Source of the DNA: Betaproteobacteria bacterium
GTDB taxonomy: Bacteria > Pseudomonadota > Gammaproteobacteria > Burkholderiales > SG8-39
Length of the DNA: 64,000 bases
Direction: 5' to 3'
NCBI GenBank assembly: GCA_004297625.1
Contig: SCTY01000075.1
Span: 118,566 to 182,565 of the forward strand
Position numbers and translations under genes: made by a program. The notes below the pieces were generated by a model. It saw only the letters and a program-made list of their open reading frames with translations, did no database searches and was not told where the DNA came from. Of the stretch, positions 53,102-62,819 are shown in pieces (within the stretch, counting starts at the first letter, position 1; each line of letters begins with the position of its first letter).

Positions 53102-53616
53102 CAGTCGGCTTTAACTTCTTTCTGGGCCGGTTTTTCGGCTTTCGTCTTTTCGGCTTTTTGGGGTTGTTCCTGTTTTTCGATCACCTCGACCTTGCCGCCC
53201 GCGCTCTCGATGGCCGAACGCGCGCCCTTGGAGGCCTTCACGTCGCCCTTGATGTTGAGCTTCTTCGAGAGCTTGCCGGACAGGATGATCTTGGCGCCGA
53301 GCGCTTTCTTCGACACGATCCCGGCGGCCTGGAGCGCCGCGAGGTCGACGTCCGCGACCTGCAGGGTTTCGAGCTCGGAGAGGCGCACTTCGGCGATGTC
53401 CTCGCGCGTGAGCGAAGTGAAGCCGCGCTTGGGCAGGCGCCGGTGCAGCGGCATTTGCCCGCCTTCGAAGCCCACCTTGTGGAAGCCGCCGGAGCGGGCC
53501 TTCTGACCCTTGTGGCCGCGGCCGGCGGTCTTGCCCCAACCGGAGCCGACGCCACGGCCGACGCGGTGGCGGTCTTTCTTCGAGCCTTCAGCGGGCTTGA
53601 GCGTGTTGAGACGCAT
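53101..53616 (-). CDS. rplO: 50S ribosomal protein L15 with C-terminal extension
   Basis: 171 residues; about 27 longer than usual. The body is standard (MRLNTLKPAEGSKKDRHRVGRG, GRGHKGQKARSGG, FEGGQMPLHRRLPKRGF). The added C-terminus is K/E/A/Q-rich (IEKQEQPQKAEKTKAEKP onward), resembling histone-like tails, and may contact rRNA. Confidence 0.96.
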
Positions 53617-53620
53617 GTCC

Positions 53621-53797
53621 TTATTCCTCGATGCGCACCAGGTAGTTGACGCGGTTGATCATGCCGCGGACTTCCGGCGTGTCGGCGAGCTCCGCCACGT
53701 CGTTGATCCGCTTAAGGCCAAGGCCGCGCACCGTCTCGCGGTGCCCTTGCTTGCAGCCCGCCACGCTCCTCAAGAGCTTGACCTTGATCTTCTTCAT
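53621..53797 (-). CDS. rpmD: 50S ribosomal protein L30
   Basis: 58 residues (MKKIKVKLLRSVAGCKQGHR start; RGLGLKRINDVAELADTPEVRGMINRVNYLVR). ATG 53797 overlaps the rpsE stop by 4 bases; 4 bases lie between its stop and the rplO start. Confidence 0.96.
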   Translation of the reverse strand: MKKIKVKLLRSVAGCKQGHRETVRGLGLKRINDVAELADTPEVRGMINRVNYLVRIEE

Positions 53798-54315
53798 CCA
53801 GTGATCTCCTCGACCGACTTGCCGCGGCGCGCCGCGACCTCGGCGGGAGTGTTCATCGCCTGCAGACCATTCAGCGTGGCGCGCACCACGTTGTAGGGGT
53901 TGGTGGAGCCGAAGCACTTGGCGAGCACGTTGGTGACGCCCATCACCTCGAACACCGCGCGCATCGGTCCGCCGGCGATGATGCCGGTGCCTTCGTGCGC
54001 CGGCTGCATCAGCACGCGCGCCGCGCCCCAGCGGCCGGTCACCGCGTGGTGCAGCGTTCCGTTCTTGAGCTTCACCTTGAAGAGCTTGCGGCGGGCCTCT
54101 TCCATCGCCTTCTGCACCGCCACCGGCACCTCGCGCGCCTTGCCCTTGCCCATGCCGATGCCGCCGTCGCCGTCGCCCACCACGGTGAGCGCCGCGAAGC
54201 CGAGCACGCGCCCGCCCTTGACCACCTTGGTGACGCGGTTCACCGCGACCATCTTCTCGCGCAGGCCGTCGCCCCGCTCTTCAGACTGCTGCATCCTGGG
54301 TTGGATCTTCGCCAT
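53794..54315 (-). CDS. rpsE: 30S ribosomal protein S5
   Basis: 173 residues; decoding-fidelity protein. The N-terminal double-stranded-RNA-binding fold is LREKMVAVNRVTKVVKGGRVLGFAALTVVGDG, with KAREVPVAVQKAMEEAR following. Standard length; 9 bases after rplR. Confidence 0.97.
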   Translation of the reverse strand: MAKIQPRMQQSEERGDGLREKMVAVNRVTKVVKGGRVLGFAALTVVGDGDGGIGMGKGKAREVPVAVQKAMEEARRKLFKVKLKNGTLHHAVTGRWGAARVLMQPAHEGTGIIAGGPMRAVFEVMGVTNVLAKCFGSTNPYNVVRATLNGLQAMNTPAEVAARRGKSVEEITG

Positions 54316-54324
54316 AAGCCCTCT

Positions 54325-54681
54325 TTAGAACTTCAGTCCGCCGTTGCGCGCGGCCTCGGCGAGCGCCTTGACGCGGCCGTGGTAGCGGTATCCGGCGCGG
54401 TCGAACGCCACCTTCTCGATGCCGGCCTGTCTTGCTTTCTCGGCGATGCGCTGGCCGACGATCTCGGCCGCCTTGCGGTTGCCGCCGTGCTTGAGCTGGC
54501 TGCGCACATCCTTCTCGGCGCTCGACGCCGTGGCGAGCACCTTGTCGCCCGCGGGCGAGGTGATCTGCGCGTAAATGTGGGCGTTGGTGCGATGCACGGT
54601 GAGCCGCACCGCGGCGTTCTCGCGGATCCGGATGCGCGTCTGGCGCGCGCGCCGCAGCCTGGAAAGGTTCTTCTCGCTCAT
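54325..54681 (-). CDS. rplR: 50S ribosomal protein L18
   Basis: 118 residues; 5S rRNA-binding. MSEKNLSRLRRARQTRIRIR start, RLTVHRTNAHIYAQ, and FDRAGYRYHGRVKALAEAAR end. ATG 54681 is 8 bases after the rplF stop. Confidence 0.97.
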   Translation of the reverse strand: MSEKNLSRLRRARQTRIRIRENAAVRLTVHRTNAHIYAQITSPAGDKVLATASSAEKDVRSQLKHGGNRKAAEIVGQRIAEKARQAGIEKVAFDRAGYRYHGRVKALAEAARNGGLKF

Positions 54682-54689
54682 GCTGTCCT

Positions 54690-55223
54690 CTACTTCTTCT
54701 TCGTCTCTTTGAGCACGATCACCTCGCCGAGGTAGCGCACGCCCTTGCCCTTGTAGGGCTCCGGCGAGCGGTGGGCGCGCACTTCGGCGGCCACCTGCCC
54801 GACGAGCTGCTTGTCGATGCCCGTGATGACGATTTCGGTCTGGGTCGGCGTGGCGACCTTCACGCCTTTCGGCATCTGGTGCACCACGGGATGCGAGAAG
54901 CCGAGCGAAAGGTTCAGCTTGTCGCCTTGCGCCTGCGCGCGGAATCCCACGCCGACGAGCGACAGCCTGCGCTCGAAGCCCTTGGTCACGCCGGCCACCA
55001 TGTTCGCCACCAGGGCGCGCATGGTCCCGGACATGGCATTGGCGTGACGCGAGTTGCCGAGTGCCTTGCACACGAGCTGCTCGCCGTCCTTTTTCACCTC
55101 GACGTTCGGATCGGCGGGGCGCGCGATCGTGCCGAGCGGGCCCTTCACCGCGATGTCGCCTCCGGCGAGATTGACGTCGACGCCCTTGGGCAGGGCAATG
55201 GGGTATTTGGCAATACGCGACAT
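54690..55223 (-). CDS. rplF: 50S ribosomal protein L6
   Basis: 177 residues with the duplicated L6 fold. SRIAKYPIALPKGVDVNL start, and PEPYKGKGVRYLGEVIVLKETKKK end, are diagnostic. It follows rpsH by 9 bases. Confidence 0.97.
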   Translation of the reverse strand: MSRIAKYPIALPKGVDVNLAGGDIAVKGPLGTIARPADPNVEVKKDGEQLVCKALGNSRHANAMSGTMRALVANMVAGVTKGFERRLSLVGVGFRAQAQGDKLNLSLGFSHPVVHQMPKGVKVATPTQTEIVITGIDKQLVGQVAAEVRAHRSPEPYKGKGVRYLGEVIVLKETKKK

Positions 55224-55232
55224 GGCTCTTCC

Positions 55233-55628
55233 TTACGCCACGATGCAGAGAACTTCGCCGCCGATGCCGTCGGCGCGGGCCTTGCGGTCGGTCATGACGC
55301 CGCGCGAGGTCGACAGGATCGCCACGCCGAGGCCGTTCATAACGCGCGGAATGTCGTCGCGTCCTTTGTAGACGCGCAGCCCGGGCTTCGAGACGCGCTC
55401 GAGGCGCTCGATGACCGGGCGGCCGGCGTAGTACTTCAGGGCGATGGCGAGCTCCTTGTGGGCGGCGTTGTCGCGCAGCGCGAAGTCCTCGATGTAGCCC
55501 TCCTGCTTTAACACCTGGGCGATGGCGGACTTCAGTTTGGAAGCCGGCATCACCACTTCCACGTGACCCACCATCTGGGCGTTGCGGATGCGGATCAGCA
55601 TGTCCGCGATGGGATCGCTCATGCTCAT
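55233..55628 (-). CDS. rpsH: 30S ribosomal protein S8
   Basis: 131 residues; central-domain 16S rRNA binder and, in E. coli, repressor of the spc operon. SDPIADMLIRIRNAQMVGH start and GVAILSTSRGVMTDRKARADGIGGEVLCIVA end. Confidence 0.97.
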   Translation of the reverse strand: MSMSDPIADMLIRIRNAQMVGHVEVVMPASKLKSAIAQVLKQEGYIEDFALRDNAAHKELAIALKYYAGRPVIERLERVSKPGLRVYKGRDDIPRVMNGLGVAILSTSRGVMTDRKARADGIGGEVLCIVA

Positions 55629-55638
55629 TCGATTCTCC

Positions 55639-55944
55639 TTACCAGCTCGCCTTGATCACGCCCGGCACCTCGCCGCGCAGCGCGAGCTCGCGCAGCTTGT
55701 TGCGCCCCAGGCCGAACTTGTGGTAGACGCCGCGCGGCCGGCCGGTCAGCGCGCAGCGGTTGCGCAGCCTCACCGGCGAAGCGTCGCGCGGCAGCTTCTG
55801 CAACTTGAGGCGCGCTTCCTCGCGCGCTTCGTCCGACGCGCGTGGGTCTTGCAGGATGTCGAGCAGCGCCGCGCGCCTGGCTTTGAACTTTTCCACCGTC
55901 TGGCGGCGCTTCTGATCGCGTAGCTTGAGTGCGAGCTTGGCCAT
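55639..55944 (-). CDS. rpsN: 30S ribosomal protein S14
   Basis: 101 residues, the long zinc-free (C-minus) form: MAKLALKLRDQKRRQTVEKF start and NRCALTGRPRGVYHKFGLGRNKLRELALRGEVPGVIKASW end. Confidence 0.97.
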   Translation of the reverse strand: MAKLALKLRDQKRRQTVEKFKARRAALLDILQDPRASDEAREEARLKLQKLPRDASPVRLRNRCALTGRPRGVYHKFGLGRNKLRELALRGEVPGVIKASW

Positions 55945-55955
55945 GCTGTTCTCTT

Positions 55956-56654
55956 TCAGTGCTTGAACGGGAAGCGGAACGCGGACAGCAGCGCCCGCGC
56001 TTCGTCGTCGGTTTTCGCCGTGGTGCTGATGGCGATGTTCATCCCTCGCAGAACGTCGATCTTGTCGTAGTCGATCTCCGGGAAAATGATCTGCTCCTTG
56101 AAGCCGAGGTTGTAGTTGCCCCGGCCGTCGAAGGCCCGGTTCGATACGCCGCGGAAGTCGCGGATGCGCGGCATGGCGACGTTCACCAGGCGGTCGAAGA
56201 ACTCGTACATGCGCGCGCCGCGCAGCGTCACCATGCAGCCGACCGGGAAGCCGGCGCGGATCTTGAAGTTGGCGATCGACTTGCGCGACTTGGTGACCAC
56301 CGGCTTCTGCCCGGCGATCTTCGTCATGTCGGCGACCGCGTTGTCGAGGATCTTCTTGTCGGTCGTGGTCTCGCCCACGCCCATGTTTACGGTGATCTTG
56401 CGCAGCCGCGGCACCTGCATGATGGTCTTGTAGCCGAACTTCTGCATCAGCTCGGGCACGACCTTCTCCTTGTAGTACATCGCGAGGCGCGCGGGCGGCG
56501 CGGGAATCTCCGGGGCCGCGCTCTTCGCAGCGGGCGCGGCTTCCTTCTTGGGGGCGGCTTCCTTCTTCTTCGCCTGCTGCTGTTGTTGCGGCTGCGCCTG
56601 AGGCTTTTTCTCGGGCTTGTCCTGCTTGGGTTTTGCTTCCTTGTCCTTGGCCAT
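55956..56654 (-). CDS. rplE: 50S ribosomal protein L5 with long N-terminal extension
   Basis: 232 residues against about 179 usual. The L5 core starts near residue 55 (RLAMYYKEKVVPELMQKFGY, then PRLRKITVNMGVGE). Before it lie some 53 residues of Lys/Gln/Ala/Pro-rich low complexity (AKDKEAKPKQDKPEKKPQ and a PQQQQQAKKK run). ATG 56654 directly follows the rplX stop (TAA-AT-ATG). An internal ATG in front of YYKEK has no ribosome site, so the extension is probably made. Confidence 0.94.
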   Translation of the reverse strand: MAKDKEAKPKQDKPEKKPQAQPQQQQQAKKKEAAPKKEAAPAAKSAAPEIPAPPARLAMYYKEKVVPELMQKFGYKTIMQVPRLRKITVNMGVGETTTDKKILDNAVADMTKIAGQKPVVTKSRKSIANFKIRAGFPVGCMVTLRGARMYEFFDRLVNVAMPRIRDFRGVSNRAFDGRGNYNLGFKEQIIFPEIDYDKIDVLRGMNIAISTTAKTDDEARALLSAFRFPFKH

Positions 56655-56655
56655 A

Positions 56656-56973
56656 TTAAGCGTCTACCTGCTCGCCGTTGTCCTTGAACACCCGGACCTT
56701 GCGGCCGTCGTCGAGCGTCTTCACGCCGACGCGGCCGCCCTTCTTGGTCGCCGGATTGAAGAGCGCCACATTGGAGATATGGATGGGCAGATCCTTGTCG
56801 ACGATGCCGCCGGTCAGGCCCTTCATCGGGTTGGGCCGCTGGTGCTTCTTGACGCGGTTTACGCCTTCGACGACCACGTGCTCGGCGTCGATGAGGCGCA
56901 GAACCGTGCCGCGCTTGCCCTTGTCGCGCCCGGAGAGAACCATTACTTCGTCGCCTTTCCTAATTCTTTGCAT
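56656..56973 (-). CDS. rplX: 50S ribosomal protein L24
   Basis: 105 residues; assembly initiator of the 50S subunit. KOW motif KGDEVMVLSGRDKGKRGTVLRL at residues 5-26, then VEGVNRVKKHQRPNPMKGLTGG. Confidence 0.97.
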   Translation of the reverse strand: MQRIRKGDEVMVLSGRDKGKRGTVLRLIDAEHVVVEGVNRVKKHQRPNPMKGLTGGIVDKDLPIHISNVALFNPATKKGGRVGVKTLDDGRKVRVFKDNGEQVDA

Positions 56974-56997
56974 GGCAGCAGTTTCCGTCGCGTTTTC

Positions 56998-57366
56998 CTA
57001 GAGAACCTCGGGTGCGAGCGAGACGATCTTCATGAAGCGCTCGGTGCGCAGCTCGCGCGTCACCGGCCCGAATATGCGGGTGCCGATCGGCTCGAGCTTC
57101 GGCGTGAGCAGCACTGCCGCGTTGCGGTCAAAGCGGATGCGCGAGCCGTCCGAGCGGCGCACGCCCTTGGCGGTGCGCACGACCACGGCGTGGTAGATCT
57201 CGCCCTTCTTCACGCGTCCGCGCGGCGCGGCGTCCTTGACGCTCACCCTTATGACATCGCCGATCGACGCGTAGCGGCGCTTCGAGCCGCCGAGCACCTT
57301 GATGCACATGACGGCGCGCGCGCCGGTGTTGTCGGCGACGTCCAATACGGACTGCATCTGAATCAT
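56998..57366 (-). CDS. rplN: 50S ribosomal protein L14
   Basis: 122 residues, exactly the usual length. MIQMQSVLDVADNTGARAVM start and ELRTERFMKIVSLAPEVL end. First gene of the spc block. A 76-base gap separates it from rpsQ; AGAAAGA precedes ATG 57366. Confidence 0.97.
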   Translation of the reverse strand: MIQMQSVLDVADNTGARAVMCIKVLGGSKRRYASIGDVIRVSVKDAAPRGRVKKGEIYHAVVVRTAKGVRRSDGSRIRFDRNAAVLLTPKLEPIGTRIFGPVTRELRTERFMKIVSLAPEVL

Positions 57367-57439
57367 CGGTCTTTCTCCATTCCAACTTGCACCGCTCAAG
57401 CCGCTCGCGGGCAGTTTTGGACCCCGTCCGGGGGTTGTG

Positions 57440-57468
57440 ATTCTATACGGCCTTGAATTTCTCCACAA
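57440..57468 (-). promoter_or_regulatory. Candidate spc-block promoter
   Basis: On the minus strand TTGTGG (57463-57468), a 17-base spacer, and TAGAAT (57440-57445, 5 of 6 matches). It overlaps the last codons of rpsQ and lies 74 bases before rplN, the place of the spc promoter in E. coli. The leader holds a small hairpin (ACCCC 57421-57425 with GGGGT 57431-57435). Confidence 0.4.
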
Positions 57469-57724
57469 GGCGAGTGACGCGCCACGATTTGGTCCTCGAC
57501 ATCGGGCGGCACTCGGCGATCTCGACGAGATCGCCTTCCTTGAACTCGTTCGACTCCGCGTGCGCGTGGTACTTCTTCGAGCGGGTGATGATCTTGCCCA
57601 TGAGCGGATCCTTCACCCTGCGCTCGACGCGCACCGTGACCGTCTTCTGCATCTTGTCGCTGACCACGCGGCCGACCAGCTTGCGCTGGTTCTTGGCAGG
57701 GGCGGCTTGGGCTGGTTCGGTCAT
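57443..57724 (-). CDS. rpsQ: 30S ribosomal protein S17
   Basis: 93 residues; OB-fold 16S rRNA binder. KLVGRVVSDKMQKTVTVRVERRVKDPLMGKI and GDLVEIAECRPMSRTKSWRV. The start overlaps the rpmC stop by 4 bases. Confidence 0.97.
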   Translation of the reverse strand: MTEPAQAAPAKNQRKLVGRVVSDKMQKTVTVRVERRVKDPLMGKIITRSKKYHAHAESNEFKEGDLVEIAECRPMSRTKSWRVTRLVEKFKAV

Positions 57725-57912
57725 TTGGCGGCCTTCTCTCTCATGATGGTGCGCACGCGGGCGATGTCGCGCTTCACCTTCTTCATCTGGCTGGTGTTGC
57801 TGAGCTGCTGCGTGGCAAGCTGCATGCGCAGGCCGAACTGGGCGCGCATCAGGCCTTCGAGCTCCTTCTGGAGCTCCTCGCCGCTCTTTCCTCGGAGTTC
57901 GCTCGGCTTCAT
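57721..57912 (-). CDS. rpmC: 50S ribosomal protein L29
   Basis: 63 residues: MKPSELRGKSGEELQKELEG start, LRMQLATQQLSNTSQMKKVKRDIARVRTIM end. Near the peptide exit tunnel. ATG 57912 lies 1 base from the rplP stop. Confidence 0.96.
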   Translation of the reverse strand: MKPSELRGKSGEELQKELEGLMRAQFGLRMQLATQQLSNTSQMKKVKRDIARVRTIMREKAAK

Positions 57913-57913
57913 G

Positions 57914-58330
57914 TCAGACCCCCAGCAGGCGCTGCACGACGATGGTGCGGAACGGCAGCTTGGCCGCAGCGAGCGCGAACGCTTCCTTCGCGAGCGGCTC
58001 CTGCACGCCGTCCATCTCGAAGAGCACCTTGCCCGGCTGGATCTCGCAGACGAAATACTCCGGGTTGCCCTTGCCATTGCCCATGCGCACTTCGGCGGGC
58101 TTCGACGAGACGGGCTTGTCCGGAAACACGCGAATCCAGATGCGGCCGCCGCGCTTGATGTGGCGCGACATGGCGCGGCGCGCCGCCTCGAGCTGGCGCG
58201 CGGTCAGGCGGCCGCGGGTGGTGGCCTTGAGGCCGAATTCGCCGAAAGACACCTTGGCGCCGCGCGTGGCGATGCCCGTGTTGCGGCCCTTCTGCTGCTT
58301 GCGGTACTTGGTTCTCGCTGGCTGAAGCAT
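57914..58330 (-). CDS. rplP: 50S ribosomal protein L16
   Basis: 138 residues: MLQPARTKYRKQQKGRNTGI start, ARRAMSRHIKRGGRIWIRVFPDKPVSSKPAEVRMGNGKGNPEY. Standard length; 2 bases after rpsC. Confidence 0.97.
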   Translation of the reverse strand: MLQPARTKYRKQQKGRNTGIATRGAKVSFGEFGLKATTRGRLTARQLEAARRAMSRHIKRGGRIWIRVFPDKPVSSKPAEVRMGNGKGNPEYFVCEIQPGKVLFEMDGVQEPLAKEAFALAAAKLPFRTIVVQRLLGV

Positions 58331-58332
58331 CT

Positions 58333-59222
<890 letters not shown>

Positions 59223-59223
<1 letters not shown>

Positions 59224-59552
59224 TAGTCACCCACCGTAATGAAAATGTGGCACGTGTGCTTGAGGACGCGGTTGCCGCGGCCCTTCGCGCGTGCCTGGAA
59301 ACGTTTAAGGAACATGCCGCGCTCGACGTGGATGGTCTTCACCTTCAGGGTGTCGATGTCCGCGCCGTCGTTGTGTTCGGCGTTGGCGACCGCGGATTCC
59401 AGCACCTTGCGCATGATGGCGGCGCCCTTTTTCGGGGTGAAGGCGAGGATGTTCATCGCCTGGTCCACCGGCTTGCCGCGGATCATATCGGCCACCAGGC
59501 GGCCCTTCTGGGCCGACATGCGGGCGCCGCGGAGTATGGCTCGGGTCTCCAT
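59223..59552 (-). CDS. rplV: 50S ribosomal protein L22
   Basis: 109 residues; lines the exit tunnel. METRAILRGARMSAQKGRLVADMIRGKPVDQAMNIL and the beta-hairpin region ARAKGRGNRVLKHTCHIFITVGD. Usual length. Confidence 0.97.
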
Positions 59553-59561
59553 GGGCTCTCC

Positions 59562-59945
59562 TTACTTCTTCGGCGCCGCGGCTGCGGGCGCAGGCGCCGC
59601 TCCGGGCGCGGCCGCGGGAGCCGACGGGCCCTGCGTGCCAGGTGCGGCGCGCCGCTCGTGGCCGACGGCTTCCTCGGTGCGCTTGCCGGCCGCGGAGTGG
59701 CTCTTGAAGATGCGCGTCATCGCGAACTCGCCCAGCTTGTGGCCGACCATGTTCTCCGTGACGTAGACCGGCATGTGCTGTCTTCCGTTGTGCACGGCGA
59801 TGGTCAGGCCCACGAAGTCCGGAATGATCGTCGAGCGCCGCGACCAGGTCTTGATCGGACGCTTGTCGTTCGCGTTGCGGGCCTTGTCGACCTTCGCCAT
59901 GAGGTGGTGGTCAACGAAGGGCCCCTTCTTGATTGAACGTGCCAT
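59562..59945 (-). CDS. rpsS: 30S ribosomal protein S19 with Ala/Pro-rich tail
   Basis: 127 residues against about 92. The core is MARSIKKGPFVDHHLMAKVD, then KRPIKTWSRRSTIIPDFVGLTIAVHNGR and GHKLGEFAMTRIFKSHS. A 37-residue tail follows, beginning EEAVGHERRAAPGTQGPSAP and then almost only Ala and Pro. Confidence 0.96.
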   Translation of the reverse strand: MARSIKKGPFVDHHLMAKVDKARNANDKRPIKTWSRRSTIIPDFVGLTIAVHNGRQHMPVYVTENMVGHKLGEFAMTRIFKSHSAAGKRTEEAVGHERRAAPGTQGPSAPAAAPGAAPAPAAAAPKK

Positions 59946-59955
59946 GGCCTATTCC

Positions 59956-60783
59956 TTATTTCGTCCGTCGGTCGCGGACAATCATCACCTGCGTCCGCTT
60001 GTTGCGGCGGGTCTTGAATCCTTTGGTCTGCACGCCCCACGGCGACACCGGGGGCTGGGCCGCGGCCGTGCGCCCCTCGCCCCCGCCGTGCGGGTGGTCG
60101 ATCGGGTTCATGGCGACGCCGCGCACCGTCGGGCGCACGCCGCGCCAGCGCTTGCGGCCGGCCTTGCCGATCGACTCGAGGTTGTGTTCGGCGTTGCCGG
60201 CCTCGCCGATCGTCGCCCGGCAGTCGATATGCACCTTGCGGATTTCGCCGGAGCGCAGACGCAGCTGGGCATAGGAACCCTCGCGTGCAAGCACTTGCAC
60301 GCCCGAGCCGGCGGAGCGCGCGAGCTGCGCGCCCTTGCCCGGCATCATCTCGACGCAGTGCACGATCGTCCCCACCGGGATCGCGCGCAGAGGCAGGGCG
60401 TTGCCCGTCTTGATGGGCGCTTCGGCCCCGGACAGCACCTGCGCGCCGACCTGCAGTCCCTTGGGCGCGATCATGTAGCGGCGCTCGCCGTCCAGGTATA
60501 GCAGCAAGGCGATGTGCGCGCTGCGGTTCGGGTCGTACTCGATGCGCTCGATGCGCGCCGGGATGCCGTCCTTGTTGCGGCGGAAATCGATGATGCGCAG
60601 GTGATGCTTGTGGCCGCCGCCCTGGTGACGCATCGTGACGCGGCCGTGGTTGTTGCGGCCGCTGCCGCGGCGTTGCTCCTCGGTGAGCGGCCAGTGCGGC
60701 TCGCCCTTGTGCAGCTCGGGGGTGACGACCTTGACGAGCGCCCGGCGTCCTGGCGAGGTGGGTTTGACTTTGACTAGTGGCAT
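59956..60783 (-). CDS. rplB: 50S ribosomal protein L2
   Basis: 275 residues; needed for peptidyl-transferase activity. MPLVKVKPTSPGRRALVKVV start; the conserved His region GVAMNPIDHPHGGGEGRTAAAQPPVSPWG is intact. Confidence 0.98.
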   Translation of the reverse strand: MPLVKVKPTSPGRRALVKVVTPELHKGEPHWPLTEEQRRGSGRNNHGRVTMRHQGGGHKHHLRIIDFRRNKDGIPARIERIEYDPNRSAHIALLLYLDGERRYMIAPKGLQVGAQVLSGAEAPIKTGNALPLRAIPVGTIVHCVEMMPGKGAQLARSAGSGVQVLAREGSYAQLRLRSGEIRKVHIDCRATIGEAGNAEHNLESIGKAGRKRWRGVRPTVRGVAMNPIDHPHGGGEGRTAAAQPPVSPWGVQTKGFKTRRNKRTQVMIVRDRRTK

Positions 60784-60798
60784 GGCGGAGCGTCTTCC

Positions 60799-61113
60799 TT
60801 ATTGCGTCGCCGCGAAATTGATTTCCTGGCCCTCGGCGAGGCGCACGTAGGCCTTTTTCCAGCTGCGCCGGCGCCCGAGGGTGCGGCCGAAGCGGCGTTC
60901 CTTGCCCTTGACGTTGCACACCGTGACGTCGTCGACCTTGGTCTTGAACATGAGCTCGACCGCGGCCTTGATCTCCGGCTTGGTCGCATCGTCCGCTACG
61001 CGGAACACGTACTGCCGGTTCTTGTCGGCGACGAAGGTGCTCTTCTCGGAAACGACCGGCGCCAGCACCACCGTCATCAGGCGGTCGGTGGCGTATTTCT
61101 TGGTCGCCGTCAT
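60799..61113 (-). CDS. rplW: 50S ribosomal protein L23
   Basis: 104 residues; docking site for signal recognition particle and trigger factor at the exit tunnel. RLMTVVLAPVVSEKSTFVAD start and KGKERRFGRTLGRRRSWKKAYVRL. ATG 61113 overlaps the rplD stop by 4 bases. Confidence 0.97.
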   Translation of the reverse strand: MTATKKYATDRLMTVVLAPVVSEKSTFVADKNRQYVFRVADDATKPEIKAAVELMFKTKVDDVTVCNVKGKERRFGRTLGRRRSWKKAYVRLAEGQEINFAATQ

Positions 61114-61727
61114 TTGAGGATCTCCTCCAGCTTCGCCACCGCCGCCTTGGTGATCAGCACATTCGGGAAGCGCACCAGCGAGACGGGGTTCGCGTGACGC
61201 ACGGACATCACTTCCACGTTGCGCAGGTTGCGCGAGGAAAGCTCCAGGTTCTCGTCGACCTCGTCGGTGATGACCAGCAGCTCGTCGAAGCCCATGGACC
61301 TCACCTTCTGGGCGAGAAGCTTGGTCTTGGGCGCGTCCACCTTGAACTGGTCGACCACGCGCAAACGGTCCTCGCGCGCAAGCTGGGAAAGAATCGACGC
61401 CATGCCCGCGCGGTACATCTTGCGGTTCACCTTGTGCGAGAAGTTCTCGTCGGGCGAGTTCGGGAATATCTTGCCGCCGCCGCGCCACAGCGGGCTCGAG
61501 GTCATGCCGGCGCGCGCCCGCCCGGTGCCTTTCTGACGCCAGGGCTTCTTCGTTGAATGGTTCACCGCGCCGCGGTCCTTCTGGGCGCGCGAGCCGATGC
61601 GCGCGTTTGCCTGGAAGGCGACCACGATCTGGTGCACCAGAGCTTGATTGAAGTCGCGGCCGAAAACGTCGTCGGCGGCGTTCAGGGTTCCGGCGGCGCC
61701 CTTGCTATCGATGAGTTTCAGTTCCAT
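61110..61727 (-). CDS. rplD: 50S ribosomal protein L4
   Basis: 205 residues; exit-tunnel protein and, in E. coli, autogenous regulator of the S10 operon. MELKLIDSKGAAGTLNAADD start; tunnel loop STKKPWRQKGTGRARAGMTSSPLWRGGG. ATG 61727, 8 bases after rplC. Confidence 0.97.
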   Translation of the reverse strand: MELKLIDSKGAAGTLNAADDVFGRDFNQALVHQIVVAFQANARIGSRAQKDRGAVNHSTKKPWRQKGTGRARAGMTSSPLWRGGGKIFPNSPDENFSHKVNRKMYRAGMASILSQLAREDRLRVVDQFKVDAPKTKLLAQKVRSMGFDELLVITDEVDENLELSSRNLRNVEVMSVRHANPVSLVRFPNVLITKAAVAKLEEILK

Positions 61728-61735
61728 GTCGGCGC

Positions 61736-62398
61736 TCAAGCTTTCTTGGCGGCGGGCTTCGGCGTCTTCACCGCGGGCCGCACGATCACGTCGTGGCCGC
61801 TCGAACCCGGCACGGAGCCCTTGACGAGCAGCAGCTGCCGCTCGGCGTCGATGCGCACGATCTGGAGATTGCCGATCGTGCGGCGCACGTTGCCCAGGTG
61901 ACCCGGCATGCGCTTGCCCTTGAACACGTGCCCCGGGCTCTGGTTCTGACCGGTGGACCCCGGCACGCGGTGCGAGATCGAGTTGCCGTGCGACGCGTTC
62001 TGCCCGCCGAAATGATGCCGCTTGATGACGCCGGCAAAGCCCTTGCCGATGGTCACGCCCTGCACGTCGACCTTCTGGCCGACCTTGAAGAGCTCCACGC
62101 CGACCTTGCCGCCCACCTTGAGATTGGCGAGCTGGTCGGGCTGAGCGCGGAATTCCTTCAGCACGTGCCCGGCCTCGACCGCCGCCTTGGCAAGATGCCC
62201 GGCGAGCGGCTTCGTCACGCGGTTCGCGCGACGCTTGCCGAATGCGACCTGGACGGCGGTATAGCCATCCTTCTCGGCGGTCTTGATCTGCGTGATGCGG
62301 TTGTCGGAGACGTCGAGCACCGTCACCGGCAGCGTGCCGCCGTCGTCGGTGAAGATGCGCGTCATGCCGACCTTGCGGCCGACAAGTCCTAGGGTCAT
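61736..62398 (-). CDS. rplC: 50S ribosomal protein L3
   Basis: 220 residues: LGLVGRKVGMTRIFTDDGGTLPVTVLD start; the conserved HFGGQNASHGNSISHRVPGSTGQNQSPGHVFKGKRMPGHLG, with the PrmB-type methylation Gln. A 79-base gap from rpsJ (62399-62477) holds a weak GC hairpin (CCCCC 62418-62422 with GGGGG 62433-62437) and AGAGGACGG before the start. Confidence 0.97.
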   Translation of the reverse strand: MTLGLVGRKVGMTRIFTDDGGTLPVTVLDVSDNRITQIKTAEKDGYTAVQVAFGKRRANRVTKPLAGHLAKAAVEAGHVLKEFRAQPDQLANLKVGGKVGVELFKVGQKVDVQGVTIGKGFAGVIKRHHFGGQNASHGNSISHRVPGSTGQNQSPGHVFKGKRMPGHLGNVRRTIGNLQIVRIDAERQLLLVKGSVPGSSGHDVIVRPAVKTPKPAAKKA

Positions 62399-62477
62399 AC
62401 CGTCCTCTTCTCGTTAACCCCCGGTTTCCCGTGGGGGCGCCGGCTGCAATTGGCAGGCCCTGCACCTATAACTTCAG

Positions 62478-62789
<312 letters not shown>

Positions 62790-62819
62790 TTGCTTCCTAA
62801 GCGACCTCTCTGCGTCCCA

